Origin: a virus
Strand: one strand, 5' to 3'
Virus record (IMG/VR): IMGVR_UViG_3300046665_000548
Coordinates: 62,001 to 126,000 of that record
Length of the DNA: 64,000 nucleotides
This document shows, one piece after another, positions 22,217-30,604 of this stretch; position 1 is the stretch's first letter, and every line of letters starts with the position of its first letter. The notes below the pieces were generated by a model that worked only from the letters and a program-made list of their open reading frames with translations, was not told where the DNA came from and did not search any database. A program made the translations under genes and the position numbers.

Positions 22217-25153
22217 TTAGACGCTGCTCTGCTGATTACCCGAGCCACGAGCGGTCGGGAAAGTCATGGCGGCGGCCGAGGAGAGAACACGAACCGGCAC
22301 GTAGATGAATTCGATGGCCTTGATCGGCTTGATCAGGATATCGACCCACAGTTCGTTGCGGTCGCGGCGCTCAGGGGTGTTATTCGATTCGTCGCAGAGA
22401 ACCGCAAAGTCCTCAAGAGCGCGAAGAGTAATAAGACCGGTGAGGAAGCGTTCGGTAACCAACTTGGCCGAATCACGAGTCTGCTGATCGTTCTGTTCGA
22501 AGAGGAACGGCTTCATCAGAAGGTCGAGATTGAACTTCAGGTAGTTCGCGAGACGCGCGACGTTTACGCGGTTGAGTGCGCTATCAAGCGGGTGAAGCGT
22601 CTTCTGACCGTACACGACCAGACCACGGTTTGCGATGAACGCAATCGGGTTGATCTTGTTGAGGTACAGAACGTCGCGCTGGCCCTGGTTGAGGTGAACA
22701 GGCTTGTACTCGTTCTCGCTGGTGAGATAACCGACGCTGGTAGCGTTGGATACCATACCGCGCTGGAAACCAGCCGGAGCGAACCATGGGTAAGCCACCT
22801 GATCGTTGTACGCGTAGGTGCGCAGAGCGATTGTGGACGGCGGAACCATGATCTCGAAACCATCGAGGTTAGTCGAGAGACCCCAAGGGTAGTAAAGACC
22901 CGTGTAGGTCGGAGACGTAACACTCGCGAGACCTTCGTCACCCGGCGAGACGGCCAATTTGGCGTTGGTTGCCCAATCCTGAACCGCAGTGCCGTTCGGC
23001 TTAAGGCGAGCCGGAGTATCACCGATGATGAAGCTGACCTCCTTCTGATCCAGATTGAGGGTGCCCATCTCATCCATCAGTTCCGGATAACCAGGAGCAG
23101 CGATGAGATTGTAGTAGATGACCTCAGAGCGAACGTCTTCGTTTGCAGTGACGACAGCCTGCATTGCACGGACAATCATCTGACGTTGTGCCTTGCGGCC
23201 CATCCAAGGAGCGCCGTCGTAACGGTTTCCAGAGGCGGTTACCCAACGGCCGAGGGTGTCAACTGGCGGCATGAGGTAGTTGTCCTCACCGACAGAGTAC
23301 GATGTCTGGCCGTAGTTGGTCTCAGGATCAAAGTGACCTTCCTTGAAGTAGTTTGGCTGCCATTCCTTGACGTTGTAGGTCGAGAAGCGGGTGTTGAAGA
23401 GCAGCATGCCGTCTGGGTGTACCAGAGCCTGAGGAGCATCTGGATCAACGTAGTCGGACACGAGCATGTCAGACATCAACTCAGAGAATGCTGTGCTGTG
23501 ACCGAGCGCTTCACCGTTGTCGTCCATCGTTGGGCCAGCGTTTTCGCGGGCGTCAGCAAAGACGATACCGAACGGGGTAGTCTGGTCAGTCAGATCAACG
23601 CGCTTCCAACGAAGAGAGGTCTCGTCGTAACGGTACAGAGCCGGATAGTTTTCGAGATCAGACGTATCGATCCAGAGATCGTAGTCAACCAGCGCGGTAT
23701 CGTCGCTCTGGGTGATCGGTTCTGAACCGGAGAGAATGACGCCCTTCGGATCGGTCGAAGGATAGCGCTTGCGGTAACCCTGCCAAATCTGACCAGTGCC
23801 GACCATGACATCGACGTGGAAATCTGCATTGTACCAGAGAGTACCTTCTTCTGGGTCCTGCGACGGAGGAACAGCGGAAGCGACGTAGGTCAGGTCTGTC
23901 CACATCGTGCCATCCCAGCGACGAAGCACCTGGACGCCCGTGGATGGATCGAACGCGACGTAAACGTTACCAACGCTTGGAACACCAAGAGTGAAGGCGC
24001 GCAGGTCCTTGTTGGTGTCGCCGTCATTGAGAGTCGAGTCGTAAACGAAGAACGGAGCGGTGCGAACTGTCCACTGCTGAGTTGTAGCAGAGTAGACCTT
24101 CACATCCCACTTAGCGCCACGGTTCGGGCTGGTGCCCTTGATCCAAACGTCACCGGAGGCAGAACCAGCCGGGTACTGAGCGTCGGAGGTGCGAACAATG
24201 CGGTTGCCCTTGGTCGTTCCAGCGGTGATACCGAGGACCGTAAGCGGCGTTCCGGTTACGTTGGCGATTGCGATGTCACCACCGGCAGTGTTCGTGAGAA
24301 CAAGACGATTGTTGCTGATCGCAGCAGTGAGGCTTGGAACAGCAGCGGCGGTGATGTCCGTGACAACGTTCGCCAGAGTACCGGTGCCGGTCGAGAACGT
24401 GACCGTGTGCGGACCGTTGCCGGTGTTGATGCTGATCGAGTTGCCGACAGTAACGCTGGCAGGAGAGACGGAACCAGACACCACGGTTGGACGAGCGGCC
24501 TTCCAGCCCGTGCTACCCAGAGCGTACCAAGAACCTGCGATCTTTTCGTAGAACTTGTTGTCGTGAGTTGCGACCACAACTGCGTAGTCACCGTCAAGAC
24601 CGTAGCCGGGCTTCGGAACGTAGGCACTGTTGACGAGAACCGTATCGGTTTCGTATGCAACGCGAACACGCTTGTGGACCCATGCAGCGCCTGCAATCAG
24701 GTTACCATTCGACTTGAACAGACCCCATTCGGTTGTGCTGGTGTCGAGCCAGTAAGTGCCAGGAGCCGGAGGAGCAGTCGGTGCCAGATTTGCGTGTGCA
24801 AGCTGAGCAAGATCGATGTCAGCGCGCAGGATGTAGGCACGGTTCGCAATACCCAGATACGAGTAAGCGGCGTGAAGACCGTATTCGTTCAGTTCCGAAC
24901 CATGCAGCGGCGTGCCTTCCAGCGTCTGGAAGGTTGGGTTGCCGTAGTTCTGCACGAGATCGCGCTGGCTTGTGGCGAGGTAGAGCGGGTTAGCAACAGG
25001 CGAAGTCAGAGGGGCGTAATCCGTGCCTCCTGGCGTCAGCTTGTTGTTGGCAGTCGCGATCACGATCAGAGGGACAGTACCGGGTCCCGCACCACCGTAG
25101 AACGACTGGTCGAGAATTTGTACGTCTACGCCGGGCGAGACTAGAATTGTCAT
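22217..25153 (-). CDS. Tail sheath protein, gp18-like, unusually long
   Basis: 978 residues against about 659 in T4. The N-terminus (VSPGVDVQILDQSF, TVPLIVIATANN, AAYSYLGIANRAYILRA) and C-terminus (RFLTGLITLRALEDFAV, ELWVDILIKPIKAIEFIYVP) are the conserved contractile-sheath domains. The extra length lies in the middle (about residues 150-650): beta-rich Gly/Thr/Asn repeats and WYNADFHV-type modules, probably surface domains projecting from the sheath. AGGGAG precedes the ATG; the late-type promoter is 33 bases upstream. Long antisense frames here are shadows. Confidence 0.95.
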   Translation of the reverse strand: MTILVSPGVDVQILDQSFYGGAGPGTVPLIVIATANNKLTPGGTDYAPLTSPVANPLYLATSQRDLVQNYGNPTFQTLEGTPLHGSELNEYGLHAAYSYLGIANRAYILRADIDLAQLAHANLAPTAPPAPGTYWLDTSTTEWGLFKSNGNLIAGAAWVHKRVRVAYETDTVLVNSAYVPKPGYGLDGDYAVVVATHDNKFYEKIAGSWYALGSTGWKAARPTVVSGSVSPASVTVGNSISINTGNGPHTVTFSTGTGTLANVVTDITAAAVPSLTAAISNNRLVLTNTAGGDIAIANVTGTPLTVLGITAGTTKGNRIVRTSDAQYPAGSASGDVWIKGTSPNRGAKWDVKVYSATTQQWTVRTAPFFVYDSTLNDGDTNKDLRAFTLGVPSVGNVYVAFDPSTGVQVLRRWDGTMWTDLTYVASAVPPSQDPEEGTLWYNADFHVDVMVGTGQIWQGYRKRYPSTDPKGVILSGSEPITQSDDTALVDYDLWIDTSDLENYPALYRYDETSLRWKRVDLTDQTTPFGIVFADARENAGPTMDDNGEALGHSTAFSELMSDMLVSDYVDPDAPQALVHPDGMLLFNTRFSTYNVKEWQPNYFKEGHFDPETNYGQTSYSVGEDNYLMPPVDTLGRWVTASGNRYDGAPWMGRKAQRQMIVRAMQAVVTANEDVRSEVIYYNLIAAPGYPELMDEMGTLNLDQKEVSFIIGDTPARLKPNGTAVQDWATNAKLAVSPGDEGLASVTSPTYTGLYYPWGLSTNLDGFEIMVPPSTIALRTYAYNDQVAYPWFAPAGFQRGMVSNATSVGYLTSENEYKPVHLNQGQRDVLYLNKINPIAFIANRGLVVYGQKTLHPLDSALNRVNVARLANYLKFNLDLLMKPFLFEQNDQQTRDSAKLVTERFLTGLITLRALEDFAVLCDESNNTPERRDRNELWVDILIKPIKAIEFIYVPVRVLSSAAAMTFPTARGSGNQQSSV

Positions 25154-25186
25154 TTGGTATATACTCCCTTGAAGAGTTCTTTTGAT

Positions 25187-25192
25187 TATTTA
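25187..25192 (-). promoter_or_regulatory. Late-type promoter core TAAATA for the sheath gene
   Basis: GCATAAATAATC on the minus strand, 33 bases before the sheath ATG, divergent from an early-type promoter about 100 bases away. Confidence 0.6.
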
Positions 25193-25295
25193 TGCGAAGG
25201 CACAGACTTCATTGGCTTAAAAGCCACACTTTTCCGCGCGACCCATCTTGTGCTGGTATTTACTTGGAGGGAGCCAAGAAGGTGTTACAAGGCGA

Positions 25296-25324
25296 CTTGA
25301 CAAATGCTCAATTCAGTGTAGATT
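25296..25324 (+). promoter_or_regulatory. Early-type promoter CTTGAC-N15-TGTAGATT
   Basis: CTTGAC at 25296-25301 and TGTAGATT at 25317-25324, one mismatch from the GGTAGATT form. The start codon is 28 bases downstream. Confidence 0.7.
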
Positions 25325-25351
25325 GGTTGAAATTCTCAGGGAGATATCCGG

Positions 25352-26254
25352 ATGAGCTTTGTTGACCGTCTTCTCGTGCCCGGCGACCGAGTGGTCTGTA
25401 AGATGGACCGCGAATCTCGTAGCTGGGGCCACAAGGGTCCTCCGAATGGGACCCTCGGGACGTTCAAGGGGGCGACTCGTTTCCTTCGGGAGCGCTCTCG
25501 CTACGGCAATGACCGTTATTTTTACGAGCCCGGCATTTACGAGGCCAACGGCGTCGCCATGATCGATTGGGACGACGGTAGCTCGGACGTTAGCGGCTGG
25601 GCTCACGAGTTGGCGGACAAGGCGGAATACAAGCGCCGTCTCGATGCCTATCACGCGATCAAGGACAAGCCCTTCGGCTACGGCGAAAACGTCATCAAGG
25701 TCGGGGAACTGCCGGAAACCAAGTTCTACGAACTCGACATCGTTCGCATCCTGAACGGCTTTGAGGACATGACCGACAGGGGCTACGGAGCACGAATCGC
25801 CGCCGTAGAGTGGGGCTGGAAGAAGGAAGACGGCCTCAGCGTTTACCGAGTCGAATGGATCGATAAGAACGGCGAGTATGCTCGCGCCGGGCACACGTAT
25901 ATGAACGATAGTCAGTTGGAGCTAGTCGAGCGCGGCAACGTGTGGAAGGAATTCCACGGTGAGCCTCTGATCTTCAAGGATTTGAGGGAAGAGATCGCGT
26001 TTGCTCAAGGCATGGGGCGTTACAAGGAGGTTCGCAATCCAGCGAGCAATCTCTTCTCGTGGACCGGCCGGGAGGCAATCGAAGCGGTTCGTGACGGGAT
26101 CGCAGACGGCTTCTCGCTGGCTGGTGCATTCCTCGGCGTGCCGCCGCGCCCGAGCCTTCACAAGTTCGAAGATCGTGACCTGGGTGAACGTGTACGTCAG
26201 GCCACCATCGCAGGGTTCGAGGGGGTTGTTGACCCCGACGACCGGCTCACGTGA
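25352..26254 (+). CDS. Early hypothetical protein with two SH3-like beta modules
   Basis: 300 residues. Two similar beta-barrel-like stretches are visible: PGDRVVCKMDRES...GTLGTFKG...VAMIDWDDGSSD (~9-80) and LDIVRILNGFEDM...ARIAAVEWGWK...YRVEWIDKNG (~127-180), each of the type sensing a folded partner or nucleic acid. The C-terminus is helical. First after an early-type promoter. No family or function recognised. Confidence 0.75.
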   Translation: MSFVDRLLVPGDRVVCKMDRESRSWGHKGPPNGTLGTFKGATRFLRERSRYGNDRYFYEPGIYEANGVAMIDWDDGSSDVSGWAHELADKAEYKRRLDAYHAIKDKPFGYGENVIKVGELPETKFYELDIVRILNGFEDMTDRGYGARIAAVEWGWKKEDGLSVYRVEWIDKNGEYARAGHTYMNDSQLELVERGNVWKEFHGEPLIFKDLREEIAFAQGMGRYKEVRNPASNLFSWTGREAIEAVRDGIADGFSLAGAFLGVPPRPSLHKFEDRDLGERVRQATIAGFEGVVDPDDRLT

Positions 26255-26264
26255 GGGCAAAGCA

Positions 26265-26465
26265 ATGACGTATGTAGCTGCATTTCTGCTAGTCTACTCT
26301 TGGACCGACTGCGGCAGCGGCGTGAGTTGCTACCGCTTCGAGAACGTCGTCCCCGGTATCGCTTCGGACGACGATTGCAAGGCGCTTGGTAAAGCTCTCA
26401 CGGCCGATAAGACGGATCGGCCGAGGTTCAAGTGCACGTCTTATGCGATGGCCGGTCGTTCATAA
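26265..26465 (+). CDS. Small exported Cys-containing protein
   Basis: 66 residues from the ATG at 26265 with GAGGG upstream. A hydrophobic N-terminus (MTYVAAFLLVYSW) could be a signal or anchor. The rest has four Cys and the pattern DDDCKALGKAL...FKC, which recalls small periplasmic proteins in phages and bacteria. It follows the 300-residue early gene by ten bases and converges with the SLOG gene (25-bp overlap). Confidence 0.65.
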   Translation: MTYVAAFLLVYSWTDCGSGVSCYRFENVVPGIASDDDCKALGKALTADKTDRPRFKCTSYAMAGRS

Positions 26466-27013
26466 CCCATCAGGGTTCGGATAGCCTCTTTCCCATTGGC
26501 CAGAAGGTCTCTAGAGCCCACAGCGGCATAGACGCCTTCTGGTACGGGAGGTGTGTCGATAGGCGTCCAGAGCCCTTCCCAGGCGTACCAAGTGCTATCT
26601 GATTGATCGTAGACGTAGGCTTTGCAGGGTGCCGAGTCGAAGCGGTCAAGGAACATCTGTACGGCCCACGCGGTGCCACCCTGAACCATACCCTTCTTGA
26701 TCGTTGATACCGCGTAAAGGCTTTCCGAGTCCCGGACCTGATACCAGTTTCGACGCAGGAGATTTGTCGCAAAAGGGCTCTTAGGCGGGAACTGTCTTTT
26801 CATGGTCTTGTTCGCTCGCTCCAGATACGGATCGGCTTCCATCAATTGATCGAGCGTCAGGACGGCAACTTCCGAATATGGAGCTTTGGAACGAGCCCCC
26901 TCGAAGCTCCAATGCACGACCATATCGCCGCGCTTGCCTGCGACCATTCCCCACTGCATATCCGCGCCATCCGCTCCACCGGAAAGGCAAATTGGTTTTT
27001 CCCCCACGATCAT
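26441..27013 (-). CDS. SLOG-superfamily (Rossmann-like nucleotide-binding) protein
   Basis: 190 residues. ICLSGGADGADMQWG at the N-terminus, then VVHWSFEGARSKAP, TLDQLMEADPYLERANKTMKR, LLRRNWYQV and GGTAWAVQMFLDR form a pattern common in phages that I assign to the SLOG/DprA-LOG fold, which binds nucleotides or nucleotide signals. The ATG overlaps the dNMP kinase stop (ATGA). It may process or sense nucleotide-derived molecules; the substrate is unknown. Confidence 0.75.
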   Translation of the reverse strand: MIVGEKPICLSGGADGADMQWGMVAGKRGDMVVHWSFEGARSKAPYSEVAVLTLDQLMEADPYLERANKTMKRQFPPKSPFATNLLRRNWYQVRDSESLYAVSTIKKGMVQGGTAWAVQMFLDRFDSAPCKAYVYDQSDSTWYAWEGLWTPIDTPPVPEGVYAAVGSRDLLANGKEAIRTLMGYERPAIA

Positions 27014-27657
27014 TTCAGCAATCCTTCGGTTCTCGCAAACAGAGCGTCGAGGGTGCTATCGTTTTCAATCGTCGCATCGACCGGGAAACCGATCCAAGCC
27101 CATTCCGAAATATGGATGCCCGTCTTGACCATTTCGTCGTGAGCTTGAGGAGCATGCAGGAAGGTGTCGCTGTTCGCGGCGTCTGCCATGCTGTACCATT
27201 CCGGCTCAGGGCCGCGCTTCACTCGGAAGGTACGACCACCGAGCGACTTGATCATTTTCAATTCGTTCGGAAAACGAGCGTCGGTAAGGACGACCTTAGC
27301 CTGTCCTCCGTGCTCGGACTGGAGATTCCAGACGCGGCGTTCGACGTTAGAAATCCACAGATCGTTATTGAAATGCTTTCTCAGACACTCGGTGCCGACA
27401 TTCTGGAGAGCCCATCGCGGCGTGAAATGAGGAATGTCGAGCTTTGCTGCCCACCAGGGATCGATTTGATCACGCCATTCGCGGCTCTGAGGGTTCTTCC
27501 CATCGAGCAAGACGCGATCCCAACAGAAGATCGCCGCGCATGTGTCTTTGAGGGCGTCGGCAAATGCCATGTCAAAGAAACCGTGTTCTTCGACCAGATA
27601 CCGACCTACTGTGTCTTTACCACTTCCAATGAAGCCAACTAATGCAATGATGTCCAT
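27010..27657 (-). CDS. Deoxynucleoside monophosphate kinase, T4 gp1-like
   Basis: 215 residues. P-loop GFIGSGKDT at residues 8-16, an AFADALKDTCAAIF helix, the LQNVGTECLRK substrate segment, a VVLTDARFPNELKMIKSLGG strand-helix and a C-terminal TIENDSTLDALFARTEGLLK match the gp1 family. The T4 enzyme phosphorylates dGMP, dTMP and hydroxymethyl-dCMP, so this one supplies dNTP precursors. A hairpin AGAGAT/ATCTCT lies just upstream. It forms a pair with the SLOG gene. Confidence 0.85.
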   Translation of the reverse strand: MDIIALVGFIGSGKDTVGRYLVEEHGFFDMAFADALKDTCAAIFCWDRVLLDGKNPQSREWRDQIDPWWAAKLDIPHFTPRWALQNVGTECLRKHFNNDLWISNVERRVWNLQSEHGGQAKVVLTDARFPNELKMIKSLGGRTFRVKRGPEPEWYSMADAANSDTFLHAPQAHDEMVKTGIHISEWAWIGFPVDATIENDSTLDALFARTEGLLK

Positions 27658-27717
27658 AGTACCAAGAGATTTGATTATCTCTCGATACTACTCACCATGT
27701 CATGTAATTGTCGAAAT

Positions 27718-27942
27718 TTACCTGCGCAGGAATAGAAAGACAGCTATAGCGCCACCGATCAGAAGAATGTATGGGAATATGAAAATCAACGCCAGGACAG
27801 TGATAATAAGCAATGCGAACAACAATTTATTGATGATCAGCAAGCCATTAGACGCCGCCGCAGGCGAACCTGGAATAGATGCTATTAACAAGAATAGAAT
27901 CACAGGTATTGCCAGGATAAGACCTAAGACTGCGAGAAACAT
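27718..27942 (-). CDS. Small hydrophobic membrane protein
   Basis: 74 residues with three strongly hydrophobic segments (~2-24, 33-52, 54-72) and an Arg-Arg C-terminus. The ribosome site AAGGATAGAG precedes the ATG. It sits between the exonuclease and dNMP-kinase genes. It could affect membrane potential or lysis timing, but has no recognised family. Confidence 0.65.
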   Translation of the reverse strand: MFLAVLGLILAIPVILFLLIASIPGSPAAASNGLLIINKLLFALLIITVLALIFIFPYILLIGGAIAVFLFLRR

Positions 27943-27952
27943 TCTCTATCCT

Positions 27953-28489
27953 TCACCAAGGCGGCTTGATACCGCTCTGCTGCAACACTGCAATCAGAGC
28001 TTCGGCGTTACCGAGTGCGTCATTGACCGCCGTATGATCGTGGGGAGCCTTACGGAGGCGCTTCCATTTCTTATTTGCGTTGAGATCGCGGGACAGGCCG
28101 CAATACAGATCGCCAATTCGTCTAGCTGAATGACCGAACAAAGTCTTGCCGAGATGCTGGACCGTGTAGCTGTTGATCCACATACAATCAAACGCAGGAT
28201 TGTCCGACCATAGATTACGGCGGCCGGGCGCAATCTCTTCGAGCCATGCTTCAAGCTCCTGGAGGGCTTCCTTGGGCGACTTGCCACGCGAGATGCTTTC
28301 CTCGCGGGTAACGCCAATGGATTTCAGTGCCTCTGGAACGAAGTTGTCCGTTTGAGGCGCGATAGCTCGGCCGAAGCTCGGCAATGGTCCAGTTTCGACA
28401 ATCTTGACGACACCGATCTCGATCATAGAAAAGACGGGCGGGGCTGGCCCGTCCGCCTCTACATCGATCACAAAGTGATATTGCTTCAC
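27953..28489 (-). CDS. DnaQ-like 3'-5' exonuclease (DEDDh)
   Basis: 178 residues from a GTG overlapping the upstream stop (GTGA). Motif I VIDVEADG, motif II SDNPAFDCMW and motif III HDHTAVNDA with the catalytic His and Asp give a complete DEDDh site. The single domain, without a polymerase, resembles RNase T-like or oligoribonuclease-like enzymes. It lies in an early operon with a peptidyl-tRNA hydrolase, so RNA turnover is possible. Confidence 0.85.
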   Translation of the reverse strand: MKQYHFVIDVEADGPAPPVFSMIEIGVVKIVETGPLPSFGRAIAPQTDNFVPEALKSIGVTREESISRGKSPKEALQELEAWLEEIAPGRRNLWSDNPAFDCMWINSYTVQHLGKTLFGHSARRIGDLYCGLSRDLNANKKWKRLRKAPHDHTAVNDALGNAEALIAVLQQSGIKPPW

Positions 28490-28899
28490 GCCATCAAATC
28501 CAGATCGGCCATCAGGACGGAAAGCAGCAGGTCTTTACGCCCGAAGACATAACCACAGGTGTCCAGCGGGATCAGATGGAAGGAGTCGCCATCCTTGAGC
28601 GGATAGCTAGGGTCATGCGTGATGTCCGCGTGAAAACCCAAGCGTTGGGCCATTGCGACCTTCGTGCGCATCTGACGCTCGGTCACACCCAGGCAAATGC
28701 AGGTACCGAAACCCTTGCCGGTCTCGCCCTCCCATTCTTGCAGAAGCTTGCCCAGATCAGCACTTCCCTGACGAGCATGAAACACACACTGGTTCGCGGC
28801 ATGCGTACCCTGAGCCACCGCCTTGCCCGGATTCATCGAGCCTAGATCAGTTCGCATCAGGATGTACAAGTATACAGGGGCTTGTTTGATTTCGTCCAT
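28486..28899 (-). CDS. Peptidyl-tRNA hydrolase, PTH2-like
   Basis: 137 residues from the ATG at 28899; an upstream frame start would lie inside the promoter. ILMRTDLGSMNPGKAVAQGTH followed by AANQ is the PTH2 core (R-x-DL-x-M-x-x-GK-x-AAQ-x-xHA), and the late TCGYVFGRK matches the family end. PTH2 frees tRNA from stalled peptidyl-tRNA and is mainly archaeal and eukaryotic, but phages have relatives. The ATG is seven bases after the -10 box, so the message may be leaderless. Confidence 0.7.
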   Translation of the reverse strand: MDEIKQAPVYLYILMRTDLGSMNPGKAVAQGTHAANQCVFHARQGSADLGKLLQEWEGETGKGFGTCICLGVTERQMRTKVAMAQRLGFHADITHDPSYPLKDGDSFHLIPLDTCGYVFGRKDLLLSVLMADLDLMA

Positions 28900-28906
28900 A
28901 CAACCG

Positions 28907-28935
28907 CTTTTAGCCAAAATCGCCACTACGTCAAG
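28907..28935 (-). promoter_or_regulatory. Early-type promoter CTTGAC-N15-GCTAAAAG
   Basis: CTTGAC at 28935-28930 on the minus strand; the -10 is a weaker match. It drives the 28899-26441 run. Confidence 0.55.
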
Positions 28936-28941
28936 TGTTTT

Positions 28942-29190
28942 TTAGAACCAACGTAGCTTGAAAAGAGTCGCTTCGCGTACCGAATTGAAGATCAGGTCGT
29001 ATTGAATCTCGTCCCCAGTCTGGGGCTCTTTACGTTTCTGGTGGACGATTTTCAAGCTAGGTATGATGCTCTCGGCCATGAGCCAATCGATAACGTCATC
29101 ATTCAGCACGAAATTAGCCGTGTCGCCATACCACCAAATCGCATGGTCGTTAATCAGATGACGCGGCAACCTGATAGTAATCAAATCCAT
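28942..29190 (-). CDS. FKLRW-family small protein
   Basis: 82 residues from the ATG at 29190 (MDLITIRL), overlapping the upstream stop region; a longer Cys-rich N-terminus is unlikely. It ends in DLIFNSVREATLFKLRWF, an exact family ending. Last of three consecutive copies after a neck gene. Function unknown. Confidence 0.7.
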   Translation of the reverse strand: MDLITIRLPRHLINDHAIWWYGDTANFVLNDDVIDWLMAESIIPSLKIVHQKRKEPQTGDEIQYDLIFNSVREATLFKLRWF

Positions 29191-29423
29191 CGAAGTTTGA
29201 AATGTAGAAGATCGTTCGAGCATGCAAATACAACACAATATCCGGGAAACGACTCTGAAACGTTTATGAACAAAGACACTGGTTCAGTAAGGGTTTGATC
29301 ACACCAAGTTACTACATCGTCATCTAAACGGATATAATAAGCGTCTGGTTCGCCGTCATCGTACGCAACGGTCGCGATAACCAGATCAGTTTCGAATGGC
29401 AGACTAAGTTCGTTCATAGCCAT
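29181..29423 (-). CDS. FKLRW-family small protein
   Basis: 80 residues. The start overlaps the preceding stop; ATG at 29423 or, six bases on, 29417. It ends in CVVFACSNDLLHFKLRWI. Middle copy of three in a row, sharing with its neighbours a central helix (DDDVVTWCDQTL) before the last strand. Function unknown. Confidence 0.75.
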   Translation of the reverse strand: MAMNELSLPFETDLVIATVAYDDGEPDAYYIRLDDDVVTWCDQTLTEPVSLFINVSESFPGYCVVFACSNDLLHFKLRWI

Positions 29424-29719
29424 CGCATTTTAAAAGCGATAAAATCAGCAAAGGACGCGAAGGTCACTCGGATCAAATCTGTATTGAGAACTATCTCGAC
29501 AGTATCGAGGATTATCTCGTTCTCGTAAGCTATATGACGATGGCTCTCTGAAACGATGGGGCCTATATGATCGGTGCACCATTCGCGGACTTCAGCCGAT
29601 AAATGAGCGTGAACGCACCATTGGTAATTTTCCCATTCTTCGTAATCTTTGTCGATTAAAGCAGAGGAGAGTGGGATGTCCGCAACGTGTAATCTGATTC
29701 CCCCACTCTGCGAACCCAT
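29414..29719 (-). CDS. FKLRW-family small protein
   Basis: 101 residues, ending in VTFASFADFIAFKMRWL. First of three consecutive copies, starting six bases after the neck-gene stop, so it is probably on the same late transcript. The helix SAEVREWCTDHIG parallels DVIDWLMAE and DVVTWCDQ in the other copies, showing paralogy beyond the C-terminus. Confidence 0.75.
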   Translation of the reverse strand: MGSQSGGIRLHVADIPLSSALIDKDYEEWENYQWCVHAHLSAEVREWCTDHIGPIVSESHRHIAYENEIILDTVEIVLNTDLIRVTFASFADFIAFKMRWL

Positions 29720-29724
29720 GACCT

Positions 29725-30492
29725 TTATCCGATCACGAAGCCGTAGCCTTCGCCCTGATCAATCAACATTTTAAGTTCTTCATCCAAGCGTTGAATTTCA
29801 GCAAGAGCTTCGTTTTTGATCGCGTCGCCATTGAAAGTGACACCACCTTGAGGACCCGCGAGGTTTGCAAACTTGGTACGTGCCTCGCCTTGAATTAACT
29901 TGCACTGAGATATGGAATAATCACGAATCCAAGGCTTAGCGTATACGTCGCTCATAATAATTTCTTCTGGGCGAGCCAAATAGCAATGGACGCAGATTTC
30001 TTCAGGAGCGTGAAACTGACGATGGAGCGTAAGCTTCTTGCTTACGCCGTCCCACGAATACATAACGTCACGCCCAAACATACGACCAGCGAGTTCTTGG
30101 AACTGCATAGCAAAGTCATACATCGCGAGACTACCAGCGCCGCCTCCACCGAGACCACCTGGATTCTGGACCATATACATGTTGTTGGTCATTGCGAGCG
30201 AGAACGGATCGATGCTTGCGCCGCCTGCCGAGCCGCCAATCGTGCGGCGATACAAGTACATAACTTGCTGAACTTCATTCGGAAGCGTGTATGTGGCCAC
30301 ATCCGGCTGCACCGTTAGAAATACAAACGACTCTTCCAGCGCAGTGCCAGAACGCTGACGGTAGCGATCTAGTGCGACCGTAATAGCATAGTCGTAATGC
30401 TCTGGATCGAGTTCGTTATCAACGATGCCTCCACCAAGCCTGAGTTTGATTTCGGAGATGAGCTTGTCGCGCGCAGTGATTTGGTTGGCCAT
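29725..30492 (-). CDS. T4-superfamily neck/connector structural protein
   Basis: 255 residues. KLRLGGGIVDNELDPEHYDYAI, then RYRQRSGTALEE, VATYTLPNEVQQVMYLYRRT, a PW(I)RDYS segment and an AGPQGGVTFNGDAIKNEA stretch match a connector protein known from T4-like cyanophages, usually called gp13 or simply structural. It probably forms part of the head-tail neck. TAAATA ends five bases before the ATG, so the mRNA may be leaderless. Exact gp number uncertain. Confidence 0.65.
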   Translation of the reverse strand: MANQITARDKLISEIKLRLGGGIVDNELDPEHYDYAITVALDRYRQRSGTALEESFVFLTVQPDVATYTLPNEVQQVMYLYRRTIGGSAGGASIDPFSLAMTNNMYMVQNPGGLGGGGAGSLAMYDFAMQFQELAGRMFGRDVMYSWDGVSKKLTLHRQFHAPEEICVHCYLARPEEIIMSDVYAKPWIRDYSISQCKLIQGEARTKFANLAGPQGGVTFNGDAIKNEALAEIQRLDEELKMLIDQGEGYGFVIG

Positions 30493-30497
30493 GAGAT

Positions 30498-30503
30498 TAT
30501 TTA
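30498..30503 (-). promoter_or_regulatory. Late-type promoter core TAAATA five bases before the start codon
   Basis: GCTAAATAATCTC on the minus strand leads straight into the ATG at 30492. Confidence 0.65.
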
Positions 30504-30604
30504 GCGGTTGACATGGCGTGAAGGAAACCTTAGCGGAGATCGACCAATTTTGGTCCTTATTTTATTTTCATTGAGGTTATTATGAAGTTACCGCCGTCAA
30601 AGCC

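Noticed and set aside
22118-25144. Long plus-strand open frames (535 and 442 codons) across the sheath gene
   Set aside because: They are antisense to a clear gp18 sheath gene, have no ribosome sites, and their translations are Arg/Val/His-rich nonsense typical of reverse-frame codon bias.
30505-30540. GTTGAC before the SPFH fragment as an early-type promoter
   Set aside because: The -35 is off by one and nothing like GGTAnnTT lies 15 bases on.
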